Source: an uncultured Clostridia bacterium (GTDB lineage Bacteria; Bacillota; Clostridia; Christensenellales; Borkfalkiaceae). Taken from it: DNA of 32,778 nucleotides. The position numbers and the translations under genes are program-made. The notes below the pieces were generated by a model. It saw nothing but the letters and a program-made list of their open reading frames with translations, was not told the origin of the DNA and searched no databases. Shown piece after piece: positions 16,876 through 25,830 of this stretch; positions within the stretch are counted from its first letter, which is position 1, and every line of letters begins with the position of its first letter. The DNA lies in contig CANQWO010000018.1 of NCBI GenBank assembly GCA_947627565.1, forward strand, positions 1-32,778. The letters run 5' to 3'.

Positions 16876-18789
16876 TCAGATGTCGAGATCGGTAACCAAA
16901 GTGGCGTTTTCTTCGATGAATTGGCGGCGCAGCGCGGGGCTCTCGCCCATCAGAATGTTGAACATCTTGTCTGCCTCCACCGCGTCCTGCATCGAGACCT
17001 TGATGAGCGTGCGCGTCGCGGGATTCATCGTCGTATCCCAGAGCTGTTCGGTGGACATCTCGCCGAGGCCCTTATAGCGCTGATACTCCACCTTGTTGTT
17101 GTTCGCCGCGTCGAAGAGCGTCTTCTCCTCCTCGGAATAGAGGTACACGTCTTCCTTGCCCTTCACGCTCGCCTTATAGAGTGGCGGCTTGGCCGAGTAC
17201 ACATGTCCGTGCTCGATGAGCGGACGCATGTAGCGGAAGAGGAAAGTGAGGAGAAGGATGCGGATATGCGCGCCGTCGACATCGGCATCGGTCATGGAGA
17301 TGATGCGGTCGTAGCGCAGTTTGCTCTCGTCGAAATCATCTAAAATGCCGCAGCCGAAGGCCGTGATCATGGCCTTGATCTCGGCGTTTTCGAGGGCGCG
17401 GTTGAGGCGCACCTTCTCGACGTTGAGAATTTTCCCGCGGAGGGGAAGGATGGCCTGGAACCGTCTGTCCCTGCCCTGCTTGGCCGTGCCGCCTGCCGAG
17501 TCGCCCTCGACGATGTAGATCTCGCACAGTTCGGGCCGCTTATCCGAGCAATCGGCGAGTTTGCCGGGGAGCGTCGTCGACTCCAGAACGCCCTTGCGCC
17601 GCGTGAGTTCGCGGGCGTTGCGCGCCGCGTCGCGCGCCTTCTGCGCCGTGATACAGCGAAGCACCAGCTCCCGCGCCTCGGAGGGATGTTCCTCGAGGTA
17701 TTCGCCGAAGCTGTCCGCCACGGCCTTGTTGACGAAGGGACGGATGAACGAATTGTTGAGCTTATCCTTGGTCTGCGATTCGAACTGCGCGTCTTCGAGC
17801 TTGACGGAGACGACGGCCGTGATGCCCTCGCGGACGTCTTCGCCCGTGAGCTTATCGGAATCCTTTAAGATGTTGAGCTTGCGGCCCGCGTCGTTGATGA
17901 TCTTGGTGAGCGCGAGCTTCAGACCCTCGACATGGGTGCCGCCGTCGATGGTGTTGATGTTGTTGGCGTAGGAATAGATGACCTCGTTGTAGCTCTCGTT
18001 GTATTGGAGGGCGATCTCGCAGACCGTCGTCCCCTCCTGCGCCTCGAAATAGAGCGGCTTCTCGAAGAGCGTCTCCTGCCCCTTGTTGAGTTCCTCGACG
18101 AGCTCGCGGATGCCGCCCTCATAGAAGAACGTATCCGAGCGCTCCTGCCCCGCGCGAAGGTCGGTAAGGGTGATGGTCAGCCCCTTGTTGAGAAACGCGA
18201 GCTCCTTCAGACGGACGCGCAGAATATCGTATTTGAAGGTAATCGTCTCGAAAATTTCGCTGTCGGGGAAGAACGTGACCTTGGTGCCCGTCTTGTCCGT
18301 ATCGCCGATGATGGCGAGCTCGCGCTGGGGCACGCCGCGGTTATAGACCTGCTTATAGACGTGGCCGTTTTGCGAGACCTCGACTTCCAGCCATTCGGAG
18401 AGGGCGTTGACGGCCTTGACGCCGACGCCGTGCAGCCCCGACGAGACCTTGTAGCCCGAGTCGCCGCCGAACTTGCCGCCCGCGTTCACCTTGGTGAAGA
18501 CGACCTCGACGGTGGAAATGCCCTCCTTGGGATGGATCTCCGTGGGGATGCCGCGGCCGTTGTCGATGACGGTGCAGCTACCGTCGGCGTTGACGGTGAC
18601 CTCTACGCGGTCACAGTAGCCGGCAAGGGCTTCGTCGATGGAATTATCGACGACCTCGCTGACGAGGTGATGAAGGCCCTTTTCGTCCGTCGAACTGATA
18701 TACATGCCCGGGCGCTTGCGAATATGTTCGAGCCCATCGAGCACCTGGATCTGTTCCGCACCATAAACCGATTCCACTTTTTCCGGCAT
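16876..18789 (-). CDS. gyrB: DNA gyrase subunit B
   Basis: The ATPase subunit of gyrase. The GHKL ATP site reads EVVDNSIDEALAGYCDRV and DNGRGIPTEIHPKEG, with GGKFGGDSGYKVSSGLHGVGVKAVNALS as the lid region. The TOPRIM domain has EGDSAGGTAKQGRDRRFQAI and the metal-binding DADVDGAHIRILLLTFLFRYM. It ends ENATLVTDLDI, a typical gyrB end. Length is 637 residues from the ATG at 18789, which follows AAGGAG; the 12 codons of frame upstream are non-conserved. GGTHVEGL replaces the more usual GGTHEEGF. The promoter and an unusual 5' leader are listed separately. Confidence 0.98.
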   Translation of the reverse strand: MPEKVESVYGAEQIQVLDGLEHIRKRPGMYISSTDEKGLHHLVSEVVDNSIDEALAGYCDRVEVTVNADGSCTVIDNGRGIPTEIHPKEGISTVEVVFTKVNAGGKFGGDSGYKVSSGLHGVGVKAVNALSEWLEVEVSQNGHVYKQVYNRGVPQRELAIIGDTDKTGTKVTFFPDSEIFETITFKYDILRVRLKELAFLNKGLTITLTDLRAGQERSDTFFYEGGIRELVEELNKGQETLFEKPLYFEAQEGTTVCEIALQYNESYNEVIYSYANNINTIDGGTHVEGLKLALTKIINDAGRKLNILKDSDKLTGEDVREGITAVVSVKLEDAQFESQTKDKLNNSFIRPFVNKAVADSFGEYLEEHPSEARELVLRCITAQKARDAARNARELTRRKGVLESTTLPGKLADCSDKRPELCEIYIVEGDSAGGTAKQGRDRRFQAILPLRGKILNVEKVRLNRALENAEIKAMITAFGCGILDDFDESKLRYDRIISMTDADVDGAHIRILLLTFLFRYMRPLIEHGHVYSAKPPLYKASVKGKEDVYLYSEEEKTLFDAANNNKVEYQRYKGLGEMSTEQLWDTTMNPATRTLIKVSMQDAVEADKMFNILMGESPALRRQFIEENATLVTDLDI

Positions 18790-18829
18790 TTTGCTGTCTC
18801 CTTCATTTTCCGTTCTGAATGACAAAATA

Positions 18830-18852
18830 ACGCGCGCACGCGCGCGTGTATA
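18830..18852. repeat. 23-bp alternating purine-pyrimidine tract at the gyrB start site
   Basis: Unbroken alternation from 18830 to 18852 (ACGCGCGCACGCGCG then CGTGTATA). It begins at the predicted transcription start of gyrB and fills the first half of its leader. Long CG/CA runs are classic Z-DNA formers. Confidence 0.7.
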
Positions 18853-18854
18853 GT

Positions 18855-18886
18855 GGTATTATACCATGCCCGCCCGAAAAAGTAAA
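18855..18886 (-). promoter_or_regulatory. gyrB promoter
   Basis: TTTACT (18881-18886), 17-bp spacer, consensus TATAAT (18858-18863) with an upstream TGG (extended -10). The -10 sits in an 11-bp palindrome GGTATTATACC, as in the kinase-gene promoter at 8778. Confidence 0.8.
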
Positions 18887-19019
18887 CCGTTTGGAGGCAA
18901 AAATCGGGACAAAAATAGGATTTTCGTCCGAAAAAGAGCCCTTCCGCGGGAAAAACAGCGCCGTTTTGCACGCCAGAATCCCCTTGCAGACCTTTCTCCG
19001 CTTTTTTCCCTCATTTTTG

Positions 19020-19074
19020 TTGACATTGTGCGAGGAGTATGGTATGATTAAAAATGTCATAATGATTTATGACA
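19020..19074 (+). promoter_or_regulatory. Promoter and operator of the glycosyltransferase-acyltransferase operon
   Basis: Consensus TTGACA (19020-19025), 17-bp spacer, TATGAT (19043-19048) with an extended TGG. Just downstream lies a perfect 20-bp inverted repeat, TGTCATAA-TGAT-TTATGACA (19055-19074), at the expected transcription start. A third TATGACA half-site occurs before the ribosome site. This looks like a repressor site. Confidence 0.75.
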
Positions 19075-19117
19075 AATATAATTTTCGTCTCACCTTTCTA
19101 TGACAAAGGAGAAGTTT

Positions 19118-20251
19118 ATGAAGATCGTGATCGTCTGTGATGTCTTGGGCGAGCCGAACAACGGCACGACGCTCGCGGCCTATAATCTGATCGGCTTTCT
19201 CAGGGCGCGCGGGCACGCGGTGACCGTCGTCTGCGCCGACCAAGACAAGCGGGCGGAGGAGGGATTTGCCGTCGTTCCCGTCAAGAATTTCGGGCCGCTG
19301 AATTGGCTTCTGCGGGCGAACAACGTCAAGCTCGCAAAGGGAGACAAGACCGTGGTCTCCCGCGCCATCGCGGGGGCGGACGTCGTCCACGTTCTGATGC
19401 CCTTCCACCTCGGGTCGACGGCCGCAAAACTCGCCAAGAAGGCGGGCATTCCCGTCACGGCAAGTTTTCATGCGCAGGCGGAGAACTTCACCGCGCACAT
19501 CGCCTGCATGAACAGCCGCCTCATCAACCACATCACCTATCTCTGTTACTACCGTTTCCTCTACCGGCGGGCGGACATCGTTCACTATCCCACGCGGTTC
19601 ATCAAGGAGCTCTTCGAACGGCAGATCGGGCGGGAACTCCCCTGCCGCGTCATCTCCAACGGCGTCAACGACGTCTTTTTCGCCCCGCAGGGAGAGCCGC
19701 ACGCGAATGAAAAATTCACCGTGTTCTGCACGGGGCGGTTCAGCAAGGAGAAGTCGCAGCAGACGCTCATCGAGGCCGTGGCGGCGTGCGATTTCAAGGA
19801 TGACGTGAAGATCTGCTTTGCGGGATGCGGCCCGCGGGAGAAGAAACTCCGGCGGCTCGCCAAGCGCAAGAAGGTGGACGCCGATTTTCGGTTCTATTCG
19901 CGCGACGAACTTCCCGCCGCCCTGCAGGCCGCCGATCTCTATGTCCACACGGCCCTCGTCGAGATCGAGGCCATCTCCTGTCTCGAGGCCATCGCCTGCG
20001 GACTCGTGCCCGTCATCTGCGATTCCCCGCGCAGCGCGACCAAGGCCTTCGCGGCCGATGAGCACTGCCTCTTCCGCGCGGGAGACCGGCGCGACCTCGC
20101 CGAGAAGATCGCCTATTTTTATCACGATCGCGATCGGATCGCGGCGTATCGGGAAACTTACCGCGCCATGAAGGAACAGTTCCGCCAGGAGGAGTGCATG
20201 TTACAGATGGAGCAGATGCTCGCGGACGCCGCCGCCAAACGGCCGCTATGA
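19118..20251 (+). CDS. GT4-family glycosyltransferase, glycolipid type
   Basis: A 377-residue GT-B glycosyltransferase. The N-terminal domain begins MKIVIVCDVLGEPNNGTT and contains ADVVHVLMPFHLGSTAAKLAKKAGIPVTASFHAQAENF. The C-terminal nucleotide-sugar domain has VFCTGRFSKEKSQQTLIEA, AADLYVHTALVEIEAISCLEAIACGLVPV and the E-x7-E type acidic motif. Relatives transfer glucose to diacylglycerol (1,2-diacylglycerol 3-glucosyltransferases). The ATG at 19118 follows AAGGAG. The acyltransferase gene overlaps its stop by 4 bases, so a membrane glycolipid pathway is likely; the exact sugar and lipid are not shown. Confidence 0.88.
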   Translation: MKIVIVCDVLGEPNNGTTLAAYNLIGFLRARGHAVTVVCADQDKRAEEGFAVVPVKNFGPLNWLLRANNVKLAKGDKTVVSRAIAGADVVHVLMPFHLGSTAAKLAKKAGIPVTASFHAQAENFTAHIACMNSRLINHITYLCYYRFLYRRADIVHYPTRFIKELFERQIGRELPCRVISNGVNDVFFAPQGEPHANEKFTVFCTGRFSKEKSQQTLIEAVAACDFKDDVKICFAGCGPREKKLRRLAKRKKVDADFRFYSRDELPAALQAADLYVHTALVEIEAISCLEAIACGLVPVICDSPRSATKAFAADEHCLFRAGDRRDLAEKIAYFYHDRDRIAAYRETYRAMKEQFRQEECMLQMEQMLADAAAKRPL

Positions 20252-21048
20252 GCAAGCGCGTCTTCTACTATACGGACCCGCTCCGCGATGATTTTGCGGG
20301 GACGAACATCCGCACGAAACCGCTTCCCGCGTCCTATTGCTATCTCCCGCGGAGCAGGATCCGGCGGGCCGTCGCCTTCTTCCTCCATCACTTCGTCGCG
20401 ACGCCCGTCTGCTTCCTCTTTTTGAAATTGTACTACGGGCAGAAGATCGTGGGAAGAGAGAAGCTCCGCCCCTATCGCAAGACGGGATATTTCCTCTACG
20501 GCAACCACACGCGCGCGGCCGGCGACGCCTTCACGCCCTCGATGGCGGCCTTCCCGAAGAAGCCCTATATTTTGGTGAACCGCGACGCCGTCTCCATTCC
20601 GTTTTTGCGGCGTATCGTCGAAGATCTGGGGGCCATGCCCGTGCCCGACAGCTTGGAAGCGCACAAAAAGTTCCTTGCGGCCATCCGGACGCGGGCGGCG
20701 CGGGGAGACGTCATCGTCGTCTATCCCGAGGCGCATATTTGGCCCCTCTGCACGGAGATCCGCCCCTTTTCCGCCGCCTCCTTCGCCTACCCCGCGGAGA
20801 CGGACAAGCCCGTCTTTACCTTCACCGTCACCTACCGCAAGCGCAAGCCGTTCGGCGGCGTGAAGGCGACCGTCTATCTCGACGGGCCCTTCTTCCCCGA
20901 CAAAACCCTTCCCAAACCGCAACAAAAGCACGACCTGCGCGACCGCGCATTCGCCGCCATGGAGGCGCGCAGCGCCCTCTCCGTCTACTCTCCCAACCGC
21001 TTCATCCGAAAAGAGGGCGGCGAAAATTCCCCTTCGCCCGCACATTGA
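20248..21048 (+). CDS. PlsC-type 1-acylglycerol-3-phosphate acyltransferase family protein
   Basis: A 266-residue membrane-associated acyltransferase. Motif I is YFLYGNHTRAAGDAF. The spacing H-x5-D differs from the textbook H-x4-D but occurs in a known subgroup of the family. Motif II-like IPFLRRIVEDLG and motif III-like VVYPEAHIWPL follow. A hydrophobic segment (AVAFFLHHFVATPVCFLFLKLYY) near residue 40 should anchor it. The ATG overlaps the upstream stop as ATGA, so the gene is translationally coupled to the glycosyltransferase. Phospholipid or glycolipid acylation is the likely job; the acyl acceptor is unknown. Confidence 0.85.
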   Translation: MSKRVFYYTDPLRDDFAGTNIRTKPLPASYCYLPRSRIRRAVAFFLHHFVATPVCFLFLKLYYGQKIVGREKLRPYRKTGYFLYGNHTRAAGDAFTPSMAAFPKKPYILVNRDAVSIPFLRRIVEDLGAMPVPDSLEAHKKFLAAIRTRAARGDVIVVYPEAHIWPLCTEIRPFSAASFAYPAETDKPVFTFTVTYRKRKPFGGVKATVYLDGPFFPDKTLPKPQQKHDLRDRAFAAMEARSALSVYSPNRFIRKEGGENSPSPAH

Positions 21049-21076
21049 CATTGAGGCATTTCCGAAGGTCGCTTTT

Positions 21077-21089
21077 AAGACATGGTATG
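21077..21089 (+). repeat. CATGG motif copy after the lipid operon
   Basis: AAGACATGGTATG in the intergenic region, 29 bases after the acyltransferase stop. Confidence 0.7.
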
Positions 21090-21141
21090 GCCTTCGGTGC
21101 TCTGCCCGCATGGATTCGGGCGCTTCTGCGAAATCAAAATC

Positions 21142-21175
21142 AAGCGACTTGGCGAACTGCCCAAGCCGCTTTTTG
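21142..21175 (+). terminator. Terminator of the lipid operon
   Basis: Imperfect stem AAGCGaCTTGG / CCAAGcCGCTT with a T run, 94 bases after the acyltransferase stop. Confidence 0.65.
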
Positions 21176-21230
21176 TTGCCCTCCATGCGTTTGCGCGCCC
21201 GATTTTTTCCGAAAATTTCAAGCCATTCCC

Positions 21231-21290
21231 TTGACAATCTTCGAAAAACCGATTATAATAGAACATATGTTATAGAACGTTTGATATAGG
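21231..21290 (+). promoter_or_regulatory. Promoter and likely autoregulatory operator of the TetR-ABC operon
   Basis: TTGACA (21231-21236), 17-bp spacer, TATAAT (21254-21259), both consensus. Between the -10 and the ribosome site lie a 10-bp palindrome AACATATGTT (21262-21271) and two ATAGAAC repeats 14 bp apart, the usual place for TetR-family operators. Confidence 0.75.
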
Positions 21291-21298
21291 AGATTATT

Positions 21299-21870
21299 AT
21301 GCCGCCGAAAGCCAAATTTACCAAAGAACAAATCGTGCGCGCCGCGCTTGAAATTGTCCGGGAACACGGCGCGGACGAACTGACCGCCCGTGCGCTCGGA
21401 AAAAAACTCGGAAGCTCCGCTTGCCCGATTTTTACCGTATTCGAAAATATGGACGAGGTGATGCGTGAAACCGAAAACGCCGCATACCGGCTTTATGACG
21501 AGTACATTGCACAAGGCTTGCAAGATACCCCCGCCTTTAAGGGCGTCGGCATGCAATATATCGCGTTTGCGATCAAAGAGCCGAAACTGTTCCGGCTCTT
21601 GTTCATGAGAGAACGGGAGCAAAATCCGACGATCGGAACCGTTTTGCCGGTCATCGACGCAAATTATCCGCGTATTCTCTCCTCCGTGAAGGCCTACGGA
21701 CTGTCCGACGCAAACGCCGAAACGCTCTATCGGCATCTATGGGTATATTCCCACGGCATCGCGGTGCTCTGCGCGACCCGCGTGTGCGCGCTTACGATCG
21801 AGGAGATCGGAAATATGCTCACCGAGATCTTCGTTGCCCTGTTAAAAGAAATCAAGGCGGGAGAACAAAC

Positions 21871-21874
<4 letters not shown>
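21299..21874 (+). CDS. TetR/AcrR-family transcriptional regulator
   Basis: A 191-residue one-component repressor. The N-terminal HTH (residues about 8-50) is typical in position: KEQIVRAALEIVREHGADELTARALGKKLGSSACPIFTVFENMDEVM. The C-terminal ligand/dimer domain has the outline of TetR_C (ETLYRHLWVYSHGIAVLCATRVC). AGGAG precedes the ATG. It is the first gene of a three-gene operon and overlaps the ATPase gene by ATGA, so it most likely senses a toxic compound handled by the transporter. Confidence 0.92.
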
Positions 21875-22563
<689 letters not shown>

Positions 22564-22564
22564 C

Positions 22565-23689
22565 ATGGCGATCGGGTTTAAGGATGCTTTGAAATTTGTC
22601 GGAATTTCCGTTATCGCAGTGTGCGCGGTGTTCGTCTGCACCCTGTTTTTGAATTATAATCTCGACCTTCGGGGGCTCGAAAATATTCCGAATGACGCAA
22701 TTCCCCTATACCATGCCCAAATCTCAATGGGAAAAGCCATCGCCGCCATTTCGGGATGCGGCCTTGCGCTGACGTCGGTCGTATTGCTTGTTTTTTATCT
22801 TAAAAACTATATCGACGTTCACGGCAAAGAACTCGGCGTCCTCAAAGCGATGGGCTATTCGAGGTTTTCGGTCGCAGCCCGTTTTTGCGTCTTCGGGCTC
22901 AGCGTGCTATCGGGCGCTTTGATCGGGTTCGGGGCGGCCTACCTCTATATGCCGACTTTCTACCGCGTCCAGAACGCAGACGGATTTTTGCCGGAAATTG
23001 CAGTGCATTTCCACCTCGAATTATTGCTGTATTCGGTCGTATTGCCGACCCTCGCGTTCGCGGGGCTTGCGGTTTTCTATGCGTTTTGGAAACTGAAAAC
23101 GCCCGTATTGAATTTGCTGCGGGAAAGCCGGGAGACGGCGTTCCGCACGCATCGGGAGAAAGAGGAGCCCTTTCTGAAAGGACTGCGGAACGCAACGTTG
23201 AAAAGCAAAAAGTTGCTTGTATTTTTGATCGCGTTTTCCGCATTTTGCTTTTCGTCCATGGTGCAGATGTCCCTCTCCATGCTCGATCTCGCAAGCGAAA
23301 CATTTGCGTGGATGATCCTCATGATCGGATTGATCTTGGCATTCATGACGCTGTTGATGTCCCTTTCAAGCGTCGTAAAGGGCAACGCAAAGACGATCGC
23401 CATGATGCGCATCTTCGGATATGAATCTCGCGTCTGTTCCGATCGGATCCTCGGCGCATATCGGCCGTTTTCCTATGCGGGCTTTGCCGTCGGAACGGTT
23501 TATCAATTTGCGCTTTTGAAAATTATGCTCGGCGTGTTCTTTGCCGACATGGATGTCCCCGCTTATACGTTCGATTGGAAAGCGCTGCTCATCGCGCTCT
23601 TTGCATTTGCCATTTCCTACGAGTTCATCCTGTTCCTCTATGCGCAGAGGATCAAAAAACTCTCCCTGAAATCGGTCATGGAGGAATGA
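22565..23689 (+). CDS. FtsX-like ABC permease, compact form
   Basis: A 374-residue membrane protein with FtsX segments: a first helix (FVGISVIAVCAVFVCTLFLNY), then VLLVFYLKNYIDVHGKELGVLKAMGYSRFSVAARF, a standard FtsX coupling region. A second set of helices (LLVFLIAFSAFCFSS to ISYEFILFLYA) holds another coupling-like stretch (KTIAMMRIFGYES). About 45 residues lie between helix 1 and helix 2, where MacB-type permeases carry a domain of about 200 residues. So this is a compact permease with two tandem FtsX-like halves. A copy of the window's motif lies in the first loop. Confidence 0.85.
   Translation: MAIGFKDALKFVGISVIAVCAVFVCTLFLNYNLDLRGLENIPNDAIPLYHAQISMGKAIAAISGCGLALTSVVLLVFYLKNYIDVHGKELGVLKAMGYSRFSVAARFCVFGLSVLSGALIGFGAAYLYMPTFYRVQNADGFLPEIAVHFHLELLLYSVVLPTLAFAGLAVFYAFWKLKTPVLNLLRESRETAFRTHREKEEPFLKGLRNATLKSKKLLVFLIAFSAFCFSSMVQMSLSMLDLASETFAWMILMIGLILAFMTLLMSLSSVVKGNAKTIAMMRIFGYESRVCSDRILGAYRPFSYAGFAVGTVYQFALLKIMLGVFFADMDVPAYTFDWKALLIALFAFAISYEFILFLYAQRIKKLSLKSVMEE
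22705..22718 (-). repeat. Weaker CATGG motif copy in the permease gene
   Basis: GGGCATGGTATAGG on the minus strand, opposite to the coding direction. Confidence 0.45.
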
Positions 23690-23690
23690 C

Positions 23691-23730
23691 GGGGGACGGG
23701 AGATGGGAGACGGAAATGGGAGACGGGGGG
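23691..23730 (+). repeat. G-rich tract, possible quadruplex
   Basis: Five G runs of three or more (GGGGG, GGG, GGG, GGG, GGGGGG) with loops of 2, 4, 10 and 4 bases, right after the permease stop codon. The 10-base loop makes it a marginal quadruplex candidate. Confidence 0.4.
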
Positions 23731-23833
23731 TGCAAATCGGACTGACATGAAAACGGCGAGGGAGTTCCCCCGTCGTTTGATTCTTGTTTTGATTCTTATT
23801 TTGCTCAAAAGCGCTTGGCCGACGCGACGGCGC

Positions 23834-25765
23834 CTAAGGTCTTCCGGGGCCCATGCCGCCGAAGCCGCCGCCCGGGCCCATGCCGCCCGGGCCGCCGCCC
23901 GGGCCCATGCCGCCGGGGCCGCCGCCCGGGCCCATGCCGCCGGGGCCGCCCGCCGAGCCGACCGTCGTGATGATCCCGCCGACCGTAAACTCGCACAGGT
24001 TGCTGTCGCCGCCGTAGATCCGATAGGTCTTGCCCTGCGCAAGTTCGGGACAGGAGAGGATGACCGACCGGCACGATTTCGGCGTCTTGAAAGTCATGAT
24101 CGCGTTCCCGTCGCCGTCCGTCAGGGAGAGATTGGTGCCCGCCGCGATCGACCGGCTGTACGCAAACGACACGACGCATTGCGTGGAATTTTGCGCGGGC
24201 GTTTCGACCATGCCGAGGGGACCCACGGCGAAGAGATACCCGCCCGTGACGACGGTCCCCCGCTCGGAATCAATGGAACTGTCCATGTCGCTCGTGGGGC
24301 CCGCCACATACGTCTCGCCGCCCGAGATCAAAATCGTTCCGTTGGAGTCGATCCCGTCGCCGCCTGCGTTCACAGAGACCTTGCCGCCCGAGATGATGAT
24401 ATGTTCGACAACGCGCGCATCGTCGCTCGCGGCGTTGATCCCGTCGTCTTGCGCCGTGACCGTCACCGTGCCGCCCGTGATCTCCACATAGCCGCCCTCA
24501 ATGCCCTCGTAGCTCTTTTCAACGGTGATGTCGCCGCCCGTGATCTTCGTGAGGACGTCGCTCGTCAGGGCGTCGTCGTAGGTGGAGATTGCAAGCGTCC
24601 CGCCGCCCACCAAAAGCGTTCCGCTGTTGGCGTGGATCGCGTCGTCCGTACTGTCGATCGCAAACGTGCCGCCCTCGATGATGATGGCGTAATCGCCATC
24701 CGTCACGGTCACGGTGTTGCCGTTCTCATCTTCGTATTCGATCTCCCCGACTTTCATCCCCTTGCAGCCCTGCGCAAGTCCGTAGAGCGAGCTTGCGCCG
24801 TAACGGCTCGTTTCGTCGCTTGCGATTCTCTTGTATTCGCCGTTTTGCAGAATGTATTTGAAGTCGTCCGCTTCCAAACCGTATTCGGACATCTGCGTTT
24901 TGGAGACAAAACTGCCCGTTGTCTTGATATTGTAGCTGCCGCCGTCGATACAAAGAACGGTGTCCGCTTGGATCCCGTCTCCCAAAACGGAGCAGGTGTA
25001 ATCGACATTTTTCAGATAGACATAGCCCTCTGCGGTCGTGAACGCGGTCGTTTCGTCGTCGCATTCGGCGTTGATGCCGTCTTTGCCCGCCGAGGTCACG
25101 TTTATCGTGCAGTCGGCGGCAATGACCGAAGCTCCCGTTATCGCGTGATTGGCGGCGGCAAGCCCGAGCGTCGCGTCCACGATCTTGATTTCCTTACTCG
25201 CCTTGATCGCGCTCTTGCTGTCCGATACTACGTTCAGACTGCCGTTGCCGTTGATCGAAACAGAGCCCTTGATATGAATTGCATTGAAGCCCTCACCGTC
25301 CTCATCGGTGCCGCCGTTTGTAATTTGATTGGCGGAACCCTCGGCAAGTGTGAGGGTGAGTTCTATCTTCTTTGCCGTGCCGTCGATTGCGATTCCGTTT
25401 TGATTGGTGATCGTCGCGCCGTCCAAGATAATATGAGGCTTTTGCCCGCTTTCAATCTTTATCCCACCGTATTCGCCCTTGAAGAGATAGGTACCGCTAT
25501 CGGAAATCGTGACGATTTCGGCGGTAGACGAAACCTCTTGCGCTCCCGCCTGCGAAGTGTTACCCGGAAGGTCGCCGAGGTCGGAATTTTTCCGCACGGC
25601 GTCTTTGACCGATTCGCTTTTCGAGCTGTCAACTTCTTGTGCGATTTCCCCCGTGCCGCCGCCCCCGAGATAATCGCCGGGGTTGACAAAGTTCTCCTTT
25701 CCCCCGCACCCCGCCAAAACGCCTGCGGCCATGGCAAGCGCCAAAATCGAAATCATTCGTTTCAT
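23834..25765 (-). CDS. Carbohydrate-binding-type (DUF4353) repeat lipoprotein
   Basis: A 643-residue surface lipoprotein. The signal peptide starts MKRMISILALAMAAGVLAGC with lipobox LAGC. The body is an array of short Gly/Asp-rich beta rungs (DGINAECDDE, DDAIHANSGT, DDALTSDVLT, DDGINAASDD, GDGIDSNGTI), typical of DUF4353 'carbohydrate-binding domain-containing' proteins and of parallel beta-helices. A small beta domain follows (about 540-610), then a tail of GGPGGMGPGG repeats that may span the wall. The ATG at 25765 follows AAAGGAG. It lies 65 bases after dus on the same strand. Carbohydrate binding is inferred from the family name only. Confidence 0.85.
   Translation of the reverse strand: MKRMISILALAMAAGVLAGCGGKENFVNPGDYLGGGGTGEIAQEVDSSKSESVKDAVRKNSDLGDLPGNTSQAGAQEVSSTAEIVTISDSGTYLFKGEYGGIKIESGQKPHIILDGATITNQNGIAIDGTAKKIELTLTLAEGSANQITNGGTDEDGEGFNAIHIKGSVSINGNGSLNVVSDSKSAIKASKEIKIVDATLGLAAANHAITGASVIAADCTINVTSAGKDGINAECDDETTAFTTAEGYVYLKNVDYTCSVLGDGIQADTVLCIDGGSYNIKTTGSFVSKTQMSEYGLEADDFKYILQNGEYKRIASDETSRYGASSLYGLAQGCKGMKVGEIEYEDENGNTVTVTDGDYAIIIEGGTFAIDSTDDAIHANSGTLLVGGGTLAISTYDDALTSDVLTKITGGDITVEKSYEGIEGGYVEITGGTVTVTAQDDGINAASDDARVVEHIIISGGKVSVNAGGDGIDSNGTILISGGETYVAGPTSDMDSSIDSERGTVVTGGYLFAVGPLGMVETPAQNSTQCVVSFAYSRSIAAGTNLSLTDGDGNAIMTFKTPKSCRSVILSCPELAQGKTYRIYGGDSNLCEFTVGGIITTVGSAGGPGGMGPGGGPGGMGPGGGPGGMGPGGGFGGMGPGRP
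23838..23955 (-). repeat. 30-bp in-frame tandem repeats
   Basis: About three to four near-identical 30-bp units coding GGPGGMGPGG at the 3' end of the lipoprotein gene. Almost pure G/C, so copy number may vary by slippage without changing frame. Confidence 0.8.
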
Positions 25766-25830
25766 CGCGATTCTCCTTTGGATGAATTTTTGTTTTTGAT
25801 GATTTTTTGCCGATCGTGCCTCTATGTTCC

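Noticed and set aside
18861..18872. Another CATGG motif copy in front of gyrB
   Set aside because: The CATGGTATAAT here is fully explained as an extended -10 with the gyrB TATAAT box; not counted as a firm member.
19037..19048. GTATGGTATGAT as a motif copy
   Set aside because: It is the extended -10 of the glycosyltransferase promoter, with TTGACA 17 bp upstream.
20500..20530. Inactive acyltransferase because of H-x5-D instead of H-x4-D
   Set aside because: The NHT...GD spacing is typical of a known subgroup of PlsC-like enzymes, and the remaining motifs are intact.
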